Assembly: GCA_001599975.1 (NCBI GenBank)
Contig: BCIO01000003.1
Location: 2,164,677 to 2,228,676, forward strand
From: Cystobasidiopsis lactophilus
Lineage: Eukaryota; Basidiomycota; Agaricostilbomycetes; Agaricostilbales; Chionosphaeraceae
Length of the DNA stretch: 64,000 nt
Reading direction: 5' to 3'
Part shown: piece by piece, positions 1 through 10,996 of the stretch
Layout: every line of letters starts with the position of its first letter
Position numbering within the stretch: the stretch's first letter is position 1
Translations under genes and position numbers: made by a program
The notes under the pieces: generated by a model
Database searches by the model: none
Seen by the model: only the letters and a program-made list of their open reading frames with translations
Told to the model about the DNA's origin: nothing

Positions 1-381
1 TGAACCCTGGTTTGAAGAAGGAGGAAAACGAGCAGCCTGGTGGGCTCTGGGAGTTCAAGGCTGGTGAAGGGCTGCTGTTATGGCAGATCAGCAAGCTTTC
101 GTCCGGCGACCGGCCCATTGTCTTCCAAGGGACCTGGACTTCCTCGTACGCCCATTTCATGCGTTGGACGGAATCAACTGACGTGGCGATGCAGCTTGAC
201 ACCTTGCCCGATGCCGGCGTTAGCAATTCAAGCTAGCTTTGAGGCATCAGTCACCAACATCTCCGGCATCCAAGTCAGCTCGCTCAAGATCCAGTCAAGC
301 CCTGGAGCAGAGCCTGCTAAGCCGTACAAGGGCGTCCGCCCGATGCTCAAGTCGGGGAAGCTCGACTTCAGATGGCAATAA
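1..381 (+). CDS. APM3: AP-3 complex subunit mu, C-terminal end (partial at window start)
   Basis: Medium (mu) subunit of the AP-3 clathrin-adaptor complex, which sorts cargo from Golgi or endosome to the vacuole; the C-terminal mu-homology domain binds tyrosine signals. Only the last 109 residues lie in the window. Exons are 3..145 (frame starting at base 3) and 195..381, with a 49-nt intron at 146..194 carrying a CTGAC branch site. The visible protein has the mu pattern of a hydrophobic strand (GLLLWQISKL), a run ending in ISGIQVSSLKI, and the terminal YKGVRPMLKSGKLDFRW block. The K(G/P)YKGV..KSGK ending fits AP-3 mu better than AP-1/AP-2 mu, which end near YEALPWVRY; this assignment is from family memory. 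The gene converges on the C2-domain gene. Confidence 0.72.
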
Positions 382-531
382 GGGCAAGCCGGCGGAAACC
401 TATGCAATTCATTCTATACGGTAGCGTGAGAGATGCAGACTATGACACAAGGGACAGATTCGTCAATGACAGGGAGGCAGAAGCAAGAGTCCGTCGTTTT
501 TATGCTAGATGTAGAGAGAAGAGAGAAGATG

Positions 532-3072
532 CTAGTACGAGCTCTGCTGGAAAGAGTTTTGCTGCTGGAAGTGCTGATCGGCCTGCTGTTGCGACCAGCC
601 TGGTGGGACGTCAGGTAGTGGGCGGTTATAGCCTTGCATAGGAGCCGCGTTGTAGCCCTGGGCGGCCGGAGGATTAGGAAGAGGGTTGGAGTGCCGGTGG
701 ACCGGCGTGTAAGGTTGCTGAACGGGCGTGGAGTCATAAGGGCGAGCGGGAACTGGACGCGGCTTGGTGCCGTGATAGGTTGGAAAGAAGTGGGACGAAG
801 CCGGTTGCGCTGGCGGAGGGGAATACGGCTGGGCTGGGTAGAAAGGCTGCGCGTTCTGGTAGGGCGTAATCGGTGGCGGGCTCGTGGAAAGGTTTGCTGG
901 CTGCGGTGGATAATTGACAAAGCCGGAGTGTTGCGGCGTGTAGCCACCATTGTAGGAGAAAACCGAAGCAGGGCGAGAGTCGATCGGTGGCTGCGGCGGC
1001 TCGACCATTGCTGGCTGCTGCTGGTGATATCCTCCGTACTGCTGCTCGCCGTTGCTATACTGTTGTTCGCCGTTGCTGTAGTGTGTCTGCGGCTGATACA
1101 CTGGCGACGGGCTTGGCTGATAGGAGGGTTGAGCGAACTGCTCTTGGCCTTGCGGCACGGCTGGAGGCGGCCAAGATCCCGAATGAACGGGACCGTGGGG
1201 CTGGAAGTGGTGCTGCTCCGGCGGAGGAAGGTTGTGCATTGAGGCCGGCCGGCCATTGGGGACGAATTGGCTCTGGTCGTTCGGGAAGAACTGGCTCGCA
1301 GGTTGCTGGTGTTGGTACGCCTGGACAGGCCCGCTTCCAGGCGTCAGAGACGTGGGAACGCCGCCATTTGGCATCTGTTGATCAGCATAGATGGGCTGCT
1401 GCTGATGCACAAAAGGCTGGGGTGTTGGCGCCTGGTGCCCCTGGAAAGGCTGCGGCGTCTGCTGTTGGTAGACACCAACTTGGGAGCCGGACAGGTTGTA
1501 CGCCGAGGTGGACGAAGGTAGACCGGGAAGACTTTGTTGCAAGGCCGACAGGTTGTAAGCCGAGACAGAATTCCGGAGATGGGTGGGCAGAGGTGGCCGA
1601 GCGTCCCATGACTGCTGCTCCGGTTGCGGAGGCGGGGCATACGGCAGCAAAGGCGATGGAGGTAAAGGGTGGTTATAGCTGTTTGCTGATACCGGCCGTG
1701 CTGGCATCTCCTGGCCCATTGATTCTGGCCGGCCCACCCCATTGAAGGATGGGCGCCGGGATGGCGGCGGCAATGGAGGCCCGTTCAGGTTCTGGTAGCT
1801 GAGAGAATGCTGAGAGAAAGAGTATGCATCGCTCAGCACCGAAGTGAGCTCATGAGATTGGCCAGACCAACCTGGAGGGAGTTCGGCGGGGCCGGTGAGA
1901 TATAGGAGGCGCCCGAATTGATGCTGCCAACTACCGACGACGGGCGGCTGTTGGGCCCAACAGATCCGCGCCCAAAAGAGCCATCCTGTGGCCGCGGGGT
2001 GACGAGCCCAAACTCGGAGAGGTTGTCCGGTGCAGGGCCGGTCCACGAAAGTCGAGAGGAATGCCCGGCTGTGCTCGGACTGGGGAGGCGGCCGCCTGGC
2101 CTTAGATGAGCTGGAACGCTGTCCGGGTCTATGCGGGTGTTGATGGGCTTCTTTTGGGCGCTGCCTCCAGGGCTGTTGTTCTTGCTGGGAACAAAAGGCT
2201 CAAACTCGCCTGGCCCGACGTAGTTGACCGACACGGGCCGCCTTTGCCTTTTAGGTGGTTCTGGACCCTGTTGTTTCGGTACAGAGGGTGAGCTTTGCAA
2301 TGTTCAGGCCAGGTGTTCAATCGGAAGCCAAACTCACGGATGCGTAGAAGGTCATCTCCAGGTAAACCTCGCCTGTTGGCCGCCCTTTGTGAGATAGAGG
2401 CACCCAGTCTGTACGACGCTCTCATGAACAGTAAGCCTTGGCCGGAGGAGGCTTTGAGGAACAGGGGCTGCATTGAACGCACCGTCAAACTCGCCCTTGC
2501 GCAGCGTTTCCGTCAAGTCCACTGTCGCTTCGCCGACCAAGTCCGGGTCTCTGGGGTCATCTGCCCAGATGGCGACGCTGAGCAGCTTGGCGCCGGTGCC
2601 GGGGCCAGATTTGATGACCCTGGCGGTGGTGGCCTTGGTGTCCTCCTTAACGGGCCGGACGCCGCCCGTGGCGTCCACTTCAGCGCGCACCTCGTCCTCC
2701 ATCTGTTCCCACACCTCGAACCGGAGTTCGTCGTCCCATTCCGGCGTCTGGCCGCCCTTCTTGATCGTTTTGGTGCGTTGTTTGTCCGAGTTCAAAGCCA
2801 CCGTGCAGTAAGGGTCCTGCTTGCCAATGCGCTGTGTCCATCCCGCCGCGTGAGCTTTTGTTGAGGTGCACAGAAAGCAGAGTGCGGGAGGAACGGACCT
2901 GCTTGTTGACAAGGTTCTTCTGCATGAAAGAGTGAGCGAGAATCTATGCGTCGAGGGAGAGGCAATGCGCTGACCGCCCTGAACACGACCACAATGAGCG
3001 TGCCCAGCAGCTGCAACTGATGTTAATACGAGTGCCATAAGCAGTGACTTGAAGCCAACTCGCCTTGCCCAT
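532..3072 (-). CDS. C2-domain protein with long Pro/Gln-rich tail (Inn1/Fic1-like)
   Basis: 726 aa. Exons, 5' to 3': 3049..3072, 2975..3016, 2899..2919, 2483..2831, 2338..2408, 1872..2267, 532..1809. Start chosen at MGKASWLQ because it leads straight into a C2 strand (LGTLIVVVFRAKNLVNKQ) and leaves a 72-bp gap to DAD1; an upstream in-frame ATG at 3132 is less likely. The C2 domain covers about residues 1-169: Asp in RIGKQDPYC, then TPEWDDELRF, and a closing GEVYLEMTFY strand. It holds a ~30-residue insertion near residue 95. Residues 170-726 are low-complexity Pro/Gln/Ser with many PxxP motifs and two YSNGEQQ repeats. A single N-terminal C2 followed by PxxP motifs is the layout of yeast Inn1 and fission-yeast Fic1, which act in septum ingression. 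That role is an inference from architecture. Confidence 0.72.
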
Positions 3073-3144
3073 GTTGGCTGTTGCTCCTTGACCTGGAGCG
3101 ACCTCGCCTCCGCCGCCCGGCTTGAAGATCACGCACTATTCGTC

Positions 3145-3648
3145 ATGGCTCCTCCCGCGCCTCTCAAGCGCAAGCAGCAAGGCCAGGACCTGCCATCCTT
3201 GAGCGCCATTTGGGCCTCCTACACCGGCGCGACGCCGGCCAAGCTGCTGTTCATCGACGCTTTCATGGCCGCGCTCTGCCTCTTGGGCGTGCTCCAGTTC
3301 CTCTACTGCCTGCTGGTGTCCAACTTCCCCTTCAACGCCTTCCTCGGTGGCTTTGCGAGCACCGTCGGCCAGTTTGTGCTCCTCGCCGGCCTCAGGATCC
3401 AGGCGAACAAGGACAACGCCGGCCTGTTCAAGTCCATCTCCGAGGAGAGGTGCAGCTCCCAGCCCTTCTACCGCATCTGACTTGTGTGTCTGATATCTTG
3501 TGTCTTTTGACTTGCACAGGGCATTTGCAGAGTTCATCTTTGGGAGCTTGGTGCTCCACTTTTTCGTCTTCAACTTCTGTGGGTTCTTTCTAGGTTTTTT
3601 CTTTCCCTGTGTCCTTCGAACTGACTGCTCAATCTTCCAGTGGGGTAG
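3145..3648 (+). CDS. OST2: Oligosaccharyltransferase subunit DAD1/OST2
   Basis: Small ER-membrane subunit of the oligosaccharyltransferase complex that N-glycosylates nascent proteins. 123 aa in three exons: 3145..3449, 3520..3578 and 3641..3648. The protein shows the family hallmarks: an N-terminal cytosolic stretch, three hydrophobic segments (LLFIDAFMAALCLLGVLQF, FASTVGQFVLLAGL, IFGSLVLHFFVFNF), the PFNAFLGGF loop and the conserved (S/P)EERAFAEF motif rebuilt across intron 1. The last exon is only 8 nt. With donor T|GTGGGT it gives the terminus NFLG-stop, matching the NF(V/L)G ending of DAD1 proteins; reading through instead gives a long unrelated tail. It is divergent from the C2 gene with 72 bp between start codons. 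Confidence 0.93.
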
Positions 3649-4046
3649 CATGGGCGGAGAAATGCGGCAAGGACAAGAGCTCGAGAGTCCACCTGTACCA
3701 AAACGCGCAGTCAATGCGCGCCGTCCGCCTTCCACCTTCAACTGCTTCAATTGCCGCCCCCAAGTGCGAGATGGACGATCTGCGGGATCTGATCAGGGAA
3801 GACGGACAGGCGAGGCTCATGGGACGAAATTGTAACGAAAGGGTCAGAGAACGGCCTCAAGACGATAAGGCGATGCTCTGCGAGCGGAGATGCGGAGATA
3901 CAATGCAAGCAAACACACACTACACCCAGAGTGAAGAAAAAAGTAGATACAAGTCGTGGAGTGAGGAGCGAGACAGGCCGCTTGGAAGATGGAGGTCGAG
4001 AAGGGACTGGGCAAAGATCTACAAAGCCGGTGATGGCACACGGCCT
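3649..4046. other. Convergent 3' flanks of OST2 and the DUF1748 gene
   Basis: Non-coding stretch of about 400 bp between two convergent stop codons, presumably 3' UTRs. Open frames here lack homology and codon structure. No repeat or structured element was noticed. Confidence 0.6.
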
Positions 4047-4437
4047 TCAGCGCTTGCGCTCGAAGTAGCTGGACCGACCGAGGAACTGTGTGATTGCCTC
4101 GCCCGCTACGTCAAATGCTGCTCCATCGGCGTAAGAGGACGAAAGAACGCACCACGATGATTAGATCGAACGCCGTCTCCCCCAAGCCCAAATACGAGTA
4201 GATGAACGCCCTGATGTCCTTGCTCTTGACGCTCGTCGGGTTGAATCTGCATGGGGAGCCTGAGCGGCAGCGGAGGCCCAGAAGAGGTCCACGCACGACA
4301 ATCCGGTCGCCCGCTTCACGCCGGCCAGCGCGACAGAGACCAAGACCGCATCAACGCCCAAGTGGACCAGCTTAGCACCAATCGCATCAGATACAGCCGA
4401 AGCCAAAGCCGAGCAGACAACGCACAGTGCCCAACAT
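4047..4437 (-). CDS. DUF1748 family small protein
   Basis: 72 aa in four exons: 4426..4437, 4297..4370, 4153..4246, 4047..4085. The spliced protein starts MLGTLVHLGVDAVLVSVALAG, keeps the VKRATGLSFNP turn, then IYSYLGLGETAFD and ends SSYFERKR. This is the full pattern of the fungal DUF1748 family (M.GKL.H...D..LVS..LAG.+R.TG ... YL..GE...D ... YFER), of typical length. Function in the family is not established to my knowledge. The first exon encodes only four residues. In the last intron the acceptor at 4086 was preferred over one 32 nt closer to the donor, because only it preserves the YFER end in frame. Confidence 0.85.
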
Positions 4438-5485
4438 TTTCTCCCTCGCTGCTCGAAGAGAACCCCCCTCAACCTCCGTGCGTTCGGGTTGAACACGAGC
4501 GGCCGACTGTGGTTTGGTTTGCTTGCTTTAATACCTCAGATAAAGCAATGATGGCCAACGCGGACTGCTCCCTATGTGACTTGGCTGGCCGGCAACGCGC
4601 ATTGAAGCCGCTGTGTTTTGCATAATTGTCTCTCTGGCCCTTTGCCACCCTGCCCGAGTGATCACCCAATGTCCTGGCCAGCTTCTTGACCGATACACAA
4701 CTATCATGAAAGAGAGCAGAATTTGTTATCAGCAGCTGAATGCATGTGAAAACCAAAGCTTAAAGAGGGTCTCGAGTCGGGCCATCGTGGGCCTTCGTCT
4801 CTGCGGCAGCCACTTGCCCTTGTCACTTGCTGTATAGCACAGCCTTATGGTACTACTTCCTTGGACCTGATGAGATGATTGTCTCTGGTGGCAAACCTCA
4901 CGCTAAATGTACAGGTGGCGTCAAGCCTTCGCATAGTCGTCCGCTGATGTTGGCCTCTCTACTGGCTGGCAACACGTTGACAAGACTCTTGCTGCTCTTT
5001 ATGCCGCCGAAGCATTGCCCTCCGTCGGAGTGCTCCTCGGCCTGGATATCTCAAGTTGCTCAGCGCTGCATTTCCTCTTGGGAGCAATAGCCCAGCCGCG
5101 GATCTGCCGATTGCACACGTCACTGTGAGCTTTTCAATTTGTCTCTGTTGCACAGTGCGAGCCGTGAACAGCGCGGCGAGACCTCATCAGTTCGCAAAAA
5201 GGGCTTAACAACGAACGCTCCGATGGCCTCTCCCTTGATTCTCCTCGCCCTCGAGTCGTTTGTGAGACTCTTGACATGTAATAGCATCTCTGGCTATCCA
5301 TTACTAGCGACTTCGAGCCCACTTTCTTCACGCGACCAACCACGACTTGTAAATGAAGCGGCAGCCAGGGGACCCCAAAGCGCTTCCTGGGGCTTCTGCT
5401 GTTGCCCCGTTCGACGCTGTACACTGTAATCCAGGCCACCAGACACGCTCAAAGAGACAGCTAGCAGCTTCCGCGACGCTTTAAA
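4438..5485. other. Intergenic, ~1 kb, shared 5' flank
   Basis: Divergent gap between the DUF1748 gene and the AGC kinase. No supported coding exon, tRNA or repeat was seen. It is long for this genome and probably carries the kinase promoter and a long 5' leader. Confidence 0.55.
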
Positions 5486-7794
5486 ATGTCCTCCGAGACG
5501 GCGTCGTCTCGAAGCAATGGGGACGGCTCAGCTTCGCCAGAGAGTTTGACCAGTCACGACAGCTCGGTCAGCCAGCCGGTAACGCCTGGCAAATCTCCTT
5601 CCTCGTCCAAGGCGAACGGCAGCGGTGGCTACGGCGCCAGGAAGACGCTAAGGCGCATGCTGTCCCGTCTTAATGGGTCCGCGACCTCTCCCACCTCGTC
5701 TGGTTCCAAATCGGCCGACGTCTTTGGGTCACCGCCGCCGCCTCTACCTTTGGAGCATAGCGGCCGCCAACTGGACTCGCCGCTGCGCATCGTAGGGCTC
5801 GACGGGGGCAGCTCGAAGCACTCCCGCGCCCAGACGCAGGCCCAGCAGCTTTCGCCCACCAAAGGCTCGCCCGCGCTGTCTCAGTCGACAAACAGCTCGA
5901 GGCAACCAGGCGGAGGTGGAGGAGGTGTCGCTAGGTTGCTCAGGCGGGTTAGTTCAGCACCCAACACCAAGGCCTTGCTGCAAGGCAACCATCCGTTCTT
6001 TGGCTCGCCGCAATCGCCTTCGACCAGCTCCTCCAAGGCCTCCTCGCCCGCCATTCCCTTCCCAGCGTCGCCCACGACCACCACCAACGGCTTCCTGTCG
6101 CCCACTGGCATGTCAGCCTATAATGTCTCCACCCACACCTTGTCCTCGACAGACGAGCTCGCGTCCTCTACCTCGTCCTTCTCCGGCAGCCAGCACTCGC
6201 CCATTACCTCTTACTCGCCCTCTAAACTCTCTAAGTCGACCGGCTCGTCGCGGTATTCCCCCACACGGACCAAGAACTCGCCAGCAATGCTTGGCCGGTT
6301 GGATCCCAACTCGCCTTCCTTCCTCGCCACCTCACCCGCCACATCCCTGCTCTCGCCGCCAAGTCCATTTGGCTCGCCAAGAAGCGGCTTCCGGAGAACA
6401 TACTCGTCCAACTCCATCAAAATTCGATCCGTTGAGGTCGGCCCCTCATCGTTCTCCAAGATCAAGCTGCTGGGCAAGGGAGACGTCGGAAAGGTGTATT
6501 TGGTGCGGGAAAAGAAAACGGACAAGCTGTTTGCGATGAAAGGTGCGGCGCGATTTCACTTAAGCGAACAATAGCGCTAAGTAGCGTTTGCCTCCGGCGC
6601 ACAGTGCTCAGCAAGAAGGAGATGATTAAGCGCAATAAGATCAAGCGGGCACTGGCGGAGCAAGAGATCTTGGCGACCTCGAATCATCCGTTCATCGTCA
6701 CGCTTTACCATTCGTTCCAGTCCGAAGAATACCTCTACCTGTGCATGGAGTACTGCATGGGCGGCGAGTTCTTTCGGGCGCTGCAAACTCGACCTGGCAA
6801 GTGCTTGGCGGAAGAGGACGCGCGGTTCTATGCCGCCGAGGTCATCTCGGCGCTGGAATACCTCCACCTCATGGGCTTCATCTACCGCGACCTCAAGCCA
6901 GAAAGTTCGTCTTCTCCCCTCGTCCTGTTGTTCAATGATTGTAAAAACTGATGGCACGGTCGAACAGACATCCTGCTGCATGAATCTGGCCACATCCAGC
7001 TCTCCGACTTTGACCTCTCCATCCAATCCGACTCTAATCAGCCTGCTCTTATTCGGCATTACACTTCAAGAGGCATGCCGCTCATCGACACCAAGTCATG
7101 TGTGGCTGACTTCAGGACAAATGTGAGTTGCGGTGCCAACTCCGGTGGCAAGCTGCTTACAAAGCTGTCCAATGCCAGTCCTTCGTCGGAACCGAAGAGT
7201 ACATTGCGCCAGAGGTAATCAAAGGGTGCGGCCACTCGTCAGCGGTCGACTGGTGGACGACTGGCATCTTGATCTACGAGATGCTCTATGGCACGACCCC
7301 TTTTAAGGGCCCCTCTCGGCACGCCACCTTCTCCAACGTCCTTCGACAGGAACCTCAGTTCCCTGCTTACCCTGCCGTCTCCACCATGGGCAAGAGCTGC
7401 GTGCGGAAGCTGCTGTGCAAGAATGAGCACAAGCGGCTAGGGTGTCAGACGGGCGCCTCGGAGGTCAAGCACCACAAATGGTTCTCGACGGTGACCTGGG
7501 GCCTACTTCGACACTCCAAGCCGCCCATCGTGCCAGCCGCTTCGGTAGGTGTCACATTGTCCTCGGCGTTAACCTTTTATGCTAATTGCGCGGGATTCGC
7601 AGAACGGAGTCGATGCCATCAACTTTCGCAACATCCGGGACTCGAAGTCCTTTGACTTGGACAGCCAGATCCGAGCAGTGGCCGGCTCGCCCAGCGCGCT
7701 CACGCCCGGCGGCTCGGAAGCGGATGACCCGGATGCACCAAACCTGTTTGGCGACTTTTCTTCCATGACTCGCACTATGGATGGTGACTACTAA
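5486..7794 (+). CDS. AGC-family Ser/Thr protein kinase, Fpk1/Kin82/Nrc-2 type
   Basis: 689 aa. Exons 5486..6542, 6605..6904, 6968..7122, 7179..7544, 7603..7794. Residues 1-325 are a Ser/Pro-rich disordered arm. The catalytic domain begins near residue 326 with [13 protein letters not shown] and the VAIK-type Lys in FAMK, followed by [12 protein letters not shown] and the magnesium loop as DFDLS rather than DFG. Asp-Phe-Asp together with GKGDVGKV is typical of the Fpk1/Nrc-2 branch, which phosphorylates flippases or controls hyphal growth in other fungi. The activation segment holds a family-typical insert ([10 protein letters not shown]) before [16 protein letters not shown]. Substrate and regulation cannot be read from sequence. 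Confidence 0.9.
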
Positions 7795-8215
7795 TCGCCT
7801 CCGCGCATCATATCGTCATCTTTTCTCTCGTCCCGTTCGTTCAACTTGGTTCCAACCTGTACTTTTTCGCCACTTCATCCCTTCGCCTTGGCTGTTGATG
7901 TGCTTCCTTCGGCGACTTTACCCAGCAAACACGCTCTTTGATACCCTTTTCTGCACCCAAAAGGACACCGGAGAGGCGCCGGCCGTCTTCTCGTCGATTC
8001 TCCTCGTAACCATATCCGCCGCTCGCTTTCTCTCCGCCTGCACACAACCGCTCTCGGGCCATGTACATAGTCTTGCCTTGGAGGCAACGGTAATGGGGAA
8101 GACACCTTTCCTGGGTGTTCGGTAATGCCACAAACATTTCCTAAAACGCGTTCTATGATCACTCCGACGGGCCTATCGCAGCGCATGAGTACCCTGTGCG
8201 AACCCTCGAGTTTAT
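7795..8215. other. Convergent 3' flanks (kinase and reductase genes)
   Basis: About 420 bp between convergent stop codons. No coding exon, RNA gene or repeat was recognised. Confidence 0.6.
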
Positions 8216-9675
8216 CTAGCTTCTGAAGTGATCTGTGTTCTCCTTGACGGTCGACCGAAGGTCTCGGAAGCCCTGGACACCAAATTGCTCTTGCAGCCTG
8301 GATCGGTCAAGGCCCCAAGTAAGGCTCGGAGTTCAGTCTCGGCAAAACGAATAGAAACATACAGCTGTAGAGACCGTTTGTTGTGCACGGACGAGAGATC
8401 CTTTCCTACTTTTACATCGTCGATGAATTTGCGGTCGGGGAAGAGAGCCCTCAGATGCTCTAGCAGCGTGTTCCAGCTGTATAAACCCCAAAGTCCGCGT
8501 GATCAGCATGAGGATGCATCCTCAATCATGGACCGCCACCGACTTGTAAGGAGCCACTTGAGCGAACAGGCGCTCGTTTTGGCACGAGGGTGCGACCAGT
8601 CCCGCGAGATGAAGGAGTGCAGTATCTTGAACGTTACAGTAGTACTCTGGTGAGAGAACCTTCTGGATCAGACCCCATTCGAATGAGGCGGGAGCATGGC
8701 TCACGGGGCGGAGGTGCAAAGATGCGAGGGTTCAGCTCTGCCTCGGTCTGGTTGTAGAGCGCGTCGATCAAAAACGATGTTGACAGCTGGGTAGGATCAA
8801 TGCGAGGACCAATCTGGAGGCCCGGCAGCACCGTGTTCAACACGAATTTCGCCTACCAAAGACGAAAGCTTTGAGCTGGCGGACATTCGGCTCAATGAAG
8901 CACTCGAACCGACCTTTCCGTCACGGTACAGCTGCCATGCCAGTTTCTCTCCTTCGGCCTATTCAAGTATTATCAGCGAAAGGAACGGGGTTCGAGGCAT
9001 GCCACTTGCCTTGGAAGCCGCCTACGACCGAATTCAGTTAAGACTCTAGGTTGCTCATCAAAACGAAGAGACTCGCATAAACCTGCCATGGCATTGAAGG
9101 GTCGTCTAAAGGCAGCTCCTTGCTCTTCTGGATGCTATACTCATTCCACGTTTTGTCGTTGACCACCACGCCTTCGACGTCCGGGATGGGAAAGTGCGCT
9201 GCCCATGAGCTGGAGGTGTAGACAAAGCGCTTCAAAGAGGGTGTCGCCAAGGCAGACGCGAAGATGCTGCGGATGTTCTTTTGTACGATGTCGACGACCT
9301 CTTCCCGCTTGGGCGAAAAGGACAGGATGCTGGCTATGTGTGCAATGCCTTGCACGTCGCCCCGCGAGAGGGCTTCATCGTAGCAGCCAGGCTTGGTGAA
9401 GTCGGGCACGAAAGCGAGTTCGAACTTGTCGGCGCCGTACTTCTTCGTGAAATGGTCCAGGACGAAGGCTCCTTCCTTCTCGTCTCGGACAACACCGCGG
9501 ACAACAAAACCGCGCTGCAGCGCTTGCTCGACGAATTGCGACCCAATGTAACCGGAGCAGCCGGTCTGGACAGAAGGAGGTCTTCAAACAAAGTCCGGGG
9601 TAAAGCAATGCCAAAGGGGCTCGGTCTTCTTACCACAAGGATTCGGTCACCAGGTTTCAGCGCGGTTTCAGTCAT
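8216..9675 (-). CDS. NAD(P)H-dependent reductase of the extended SDR (DFR/aldehyde reductase) family
   Basis: 344 aa in eight exons: 9634..9675, 9077..9565, 9010..9021, 8914..8958, 8705..8852, 8544..8646, 8363..8476, 8216..8297. The Rossmann motif is rebuilt across intron 1 as ILVTGCSGYIGSQFVEQAL (the classic TGATGxIG site with Cys-Ser replacing Ala-Thr). FVYTSSSWA supplies the catalytic Ser region and WQVYAASKAEGEKLAW the YxxxK dyad. The C-terminus has PQYYCNVQDTALLHLAGL and PYNWNTLL, standard for fungal ketone/aldehyde reductases. The dyad depends on a 12-nt exon (9010..9021) flanked by two GC-AG introns; GT-AG alternatives lose the Tyr or the frame. Substrate unknown. Confidence 0.85.
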
Positions 9676-10290
9676 ATTGAAAATGGTGTGGATGACGGTC
9701 AAAACCAAGAGAAAGAAGGTGCGGCACAGCGAAAGAAGGAGCGCGGAGGTTTGGCTTCGGCGAAATAGGGATTCCACTTTTGCAGAGTGTGGAGCGATAG
9801 GCATATACCAGACTCATCGGCAAGTGGTGAAGAGACCAGAAGAGCGACTTAATGTCAAAGGGGGCAACATCGCGACAATGAAACAAGGATTTGGGGGTGT
9901 GGGCAGTCAGACTCCCGGGCGATTATGAACTCTATCATCCAGCCGCTGAGCTATTGCAAACGAATTACAACAGATGCCCAATGGCAGCTGTCCCGGTCCG
10001 CCAAACGCACTTGACAATCAGTCCGATTCGGCGCAACTTGGTGGCGGACAGCGCTTCCAAAGCAACCTTGAGTTGAGGTCAGTACCGGCTACGTCCATCT
10101 GGCGCGCTGAAAGACTCTTTGTAGAACGAGTGTCATGCTTCAAGCGGCCTGGGGAGACCAGTTCAGAAACCTTGATGTAGGGCCGGCGAAAAGAGATCCT
10201 CACCGGCTTGATCAGCTCAGAATGGCTGTCAATATCGAAGCAATGCTGGCGCGTGATTAGATCAAAGCCATTTGATCGCGATGCTGGTCA
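9676..10290. other. Intergenic, upstream of the reductase
   Basis: About 615 bp between the reductase start and the uL11m stop codon. I see no supported gene, tRNA or repeat. Confidence 0.55.
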
Positions 10291-10882
10291 TTAATGGACA
10301 ACGCGGATGCCTGGGTTGAATCGCAAAGCGGCATGTCAACATGGGCGAGGCAACAAGGGAGTCCAAATACACGCACCCAAGGACTTGCATGTCCCTATAA
10401 TGCTCTTGGCGATGCCTTCCAAAGGAACGCCTTGCAGAGCTTCGTCCTTGGACTTGACTTTGGCAATCTCGTAGATGTGCTTGACCGACAGAGTTGCGAT
10501 CGCCTCTTGCTCCGACACAAACTTGCCAGGTGATGGCTTTCCCGAGCCCTTTTCAATACCCGCAGCCTGCTTGAGGAGGTAGGAGACTGTGGGCGTCTTC
10601 ACCACGAAAGTGAAGGAGCGGTCCGGCTGGATGGTGATGACTACCGGCGTGGGCAGGCCAGGCTGGAGATGGGCCGTCCGGGCGTTGAACTCTTTGCAAA
10701 AATCCATCGACTTGACGCCACGAGCACCGAGCGCGGGCCCGACGGGAGGAGAAGGGGATGCTTTGCCAGCTGGCACAATGAGCCTGGAGGCGAGCGCCGG
10801 TTGTTGTAAGGACCAGCGATGGCCAGGGCACAGCGATCAAGACGTACCGGACAGCCTGAGCAGCAGCAGCTTTGGCAGCCAT
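10291..10882 (-). CDS. MRPL19: Mitochondrial large-subunit ribosomal protein uL11m
   Basis: 153 aa in three exons: 10848..10882, 10377..10783, 10291..10310. The protein reads [20 protein letters not shown], then [29 protein letters not shown] and a C-terminal [14 protein letters not shown]. These are the L11 signatures: a glycine/proline-rich N-domain that contacts the GTPase-associated centre and an rRNA-binding C-domain. The short Ala-rich start and overall length match mitochondrial L11. Both intron junctions restore conserved residues (VR|LIVP and SLG|IRVV). It is divergent from the SOD-fold mitoribosomal gene, with 114 bp between starts. Confidence 0.92.
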
Positions 10883-10996
10883 GATGAAAGGGCGAAGGCG
10901 GCTGATCAGAGGCAAAAAAAGTGCTGGCCAGCAACTTTTTTCAATCTCGTGCAGCCAACGAGTGCTCGTGCCTCCAAGCCAGCTACTCAGGCCAAC

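Noticed and set aside
414-1256. 280-codon minus-strand frame at the 3' end of the C2-domain gene
   Set aside because: Another frame of the same strand carries the coherent Pro/Gln-rich tail continuing from the C2 domain; this one is a Ser/Arg-rich shadow.
4086-4152. Non-canonical GC or CG splice donor in the DUF1748 gene
   Set aside because: Using a later acceptor, a normal GT-AG intron restores the conserved C-terminus, so no odd donor is needed.
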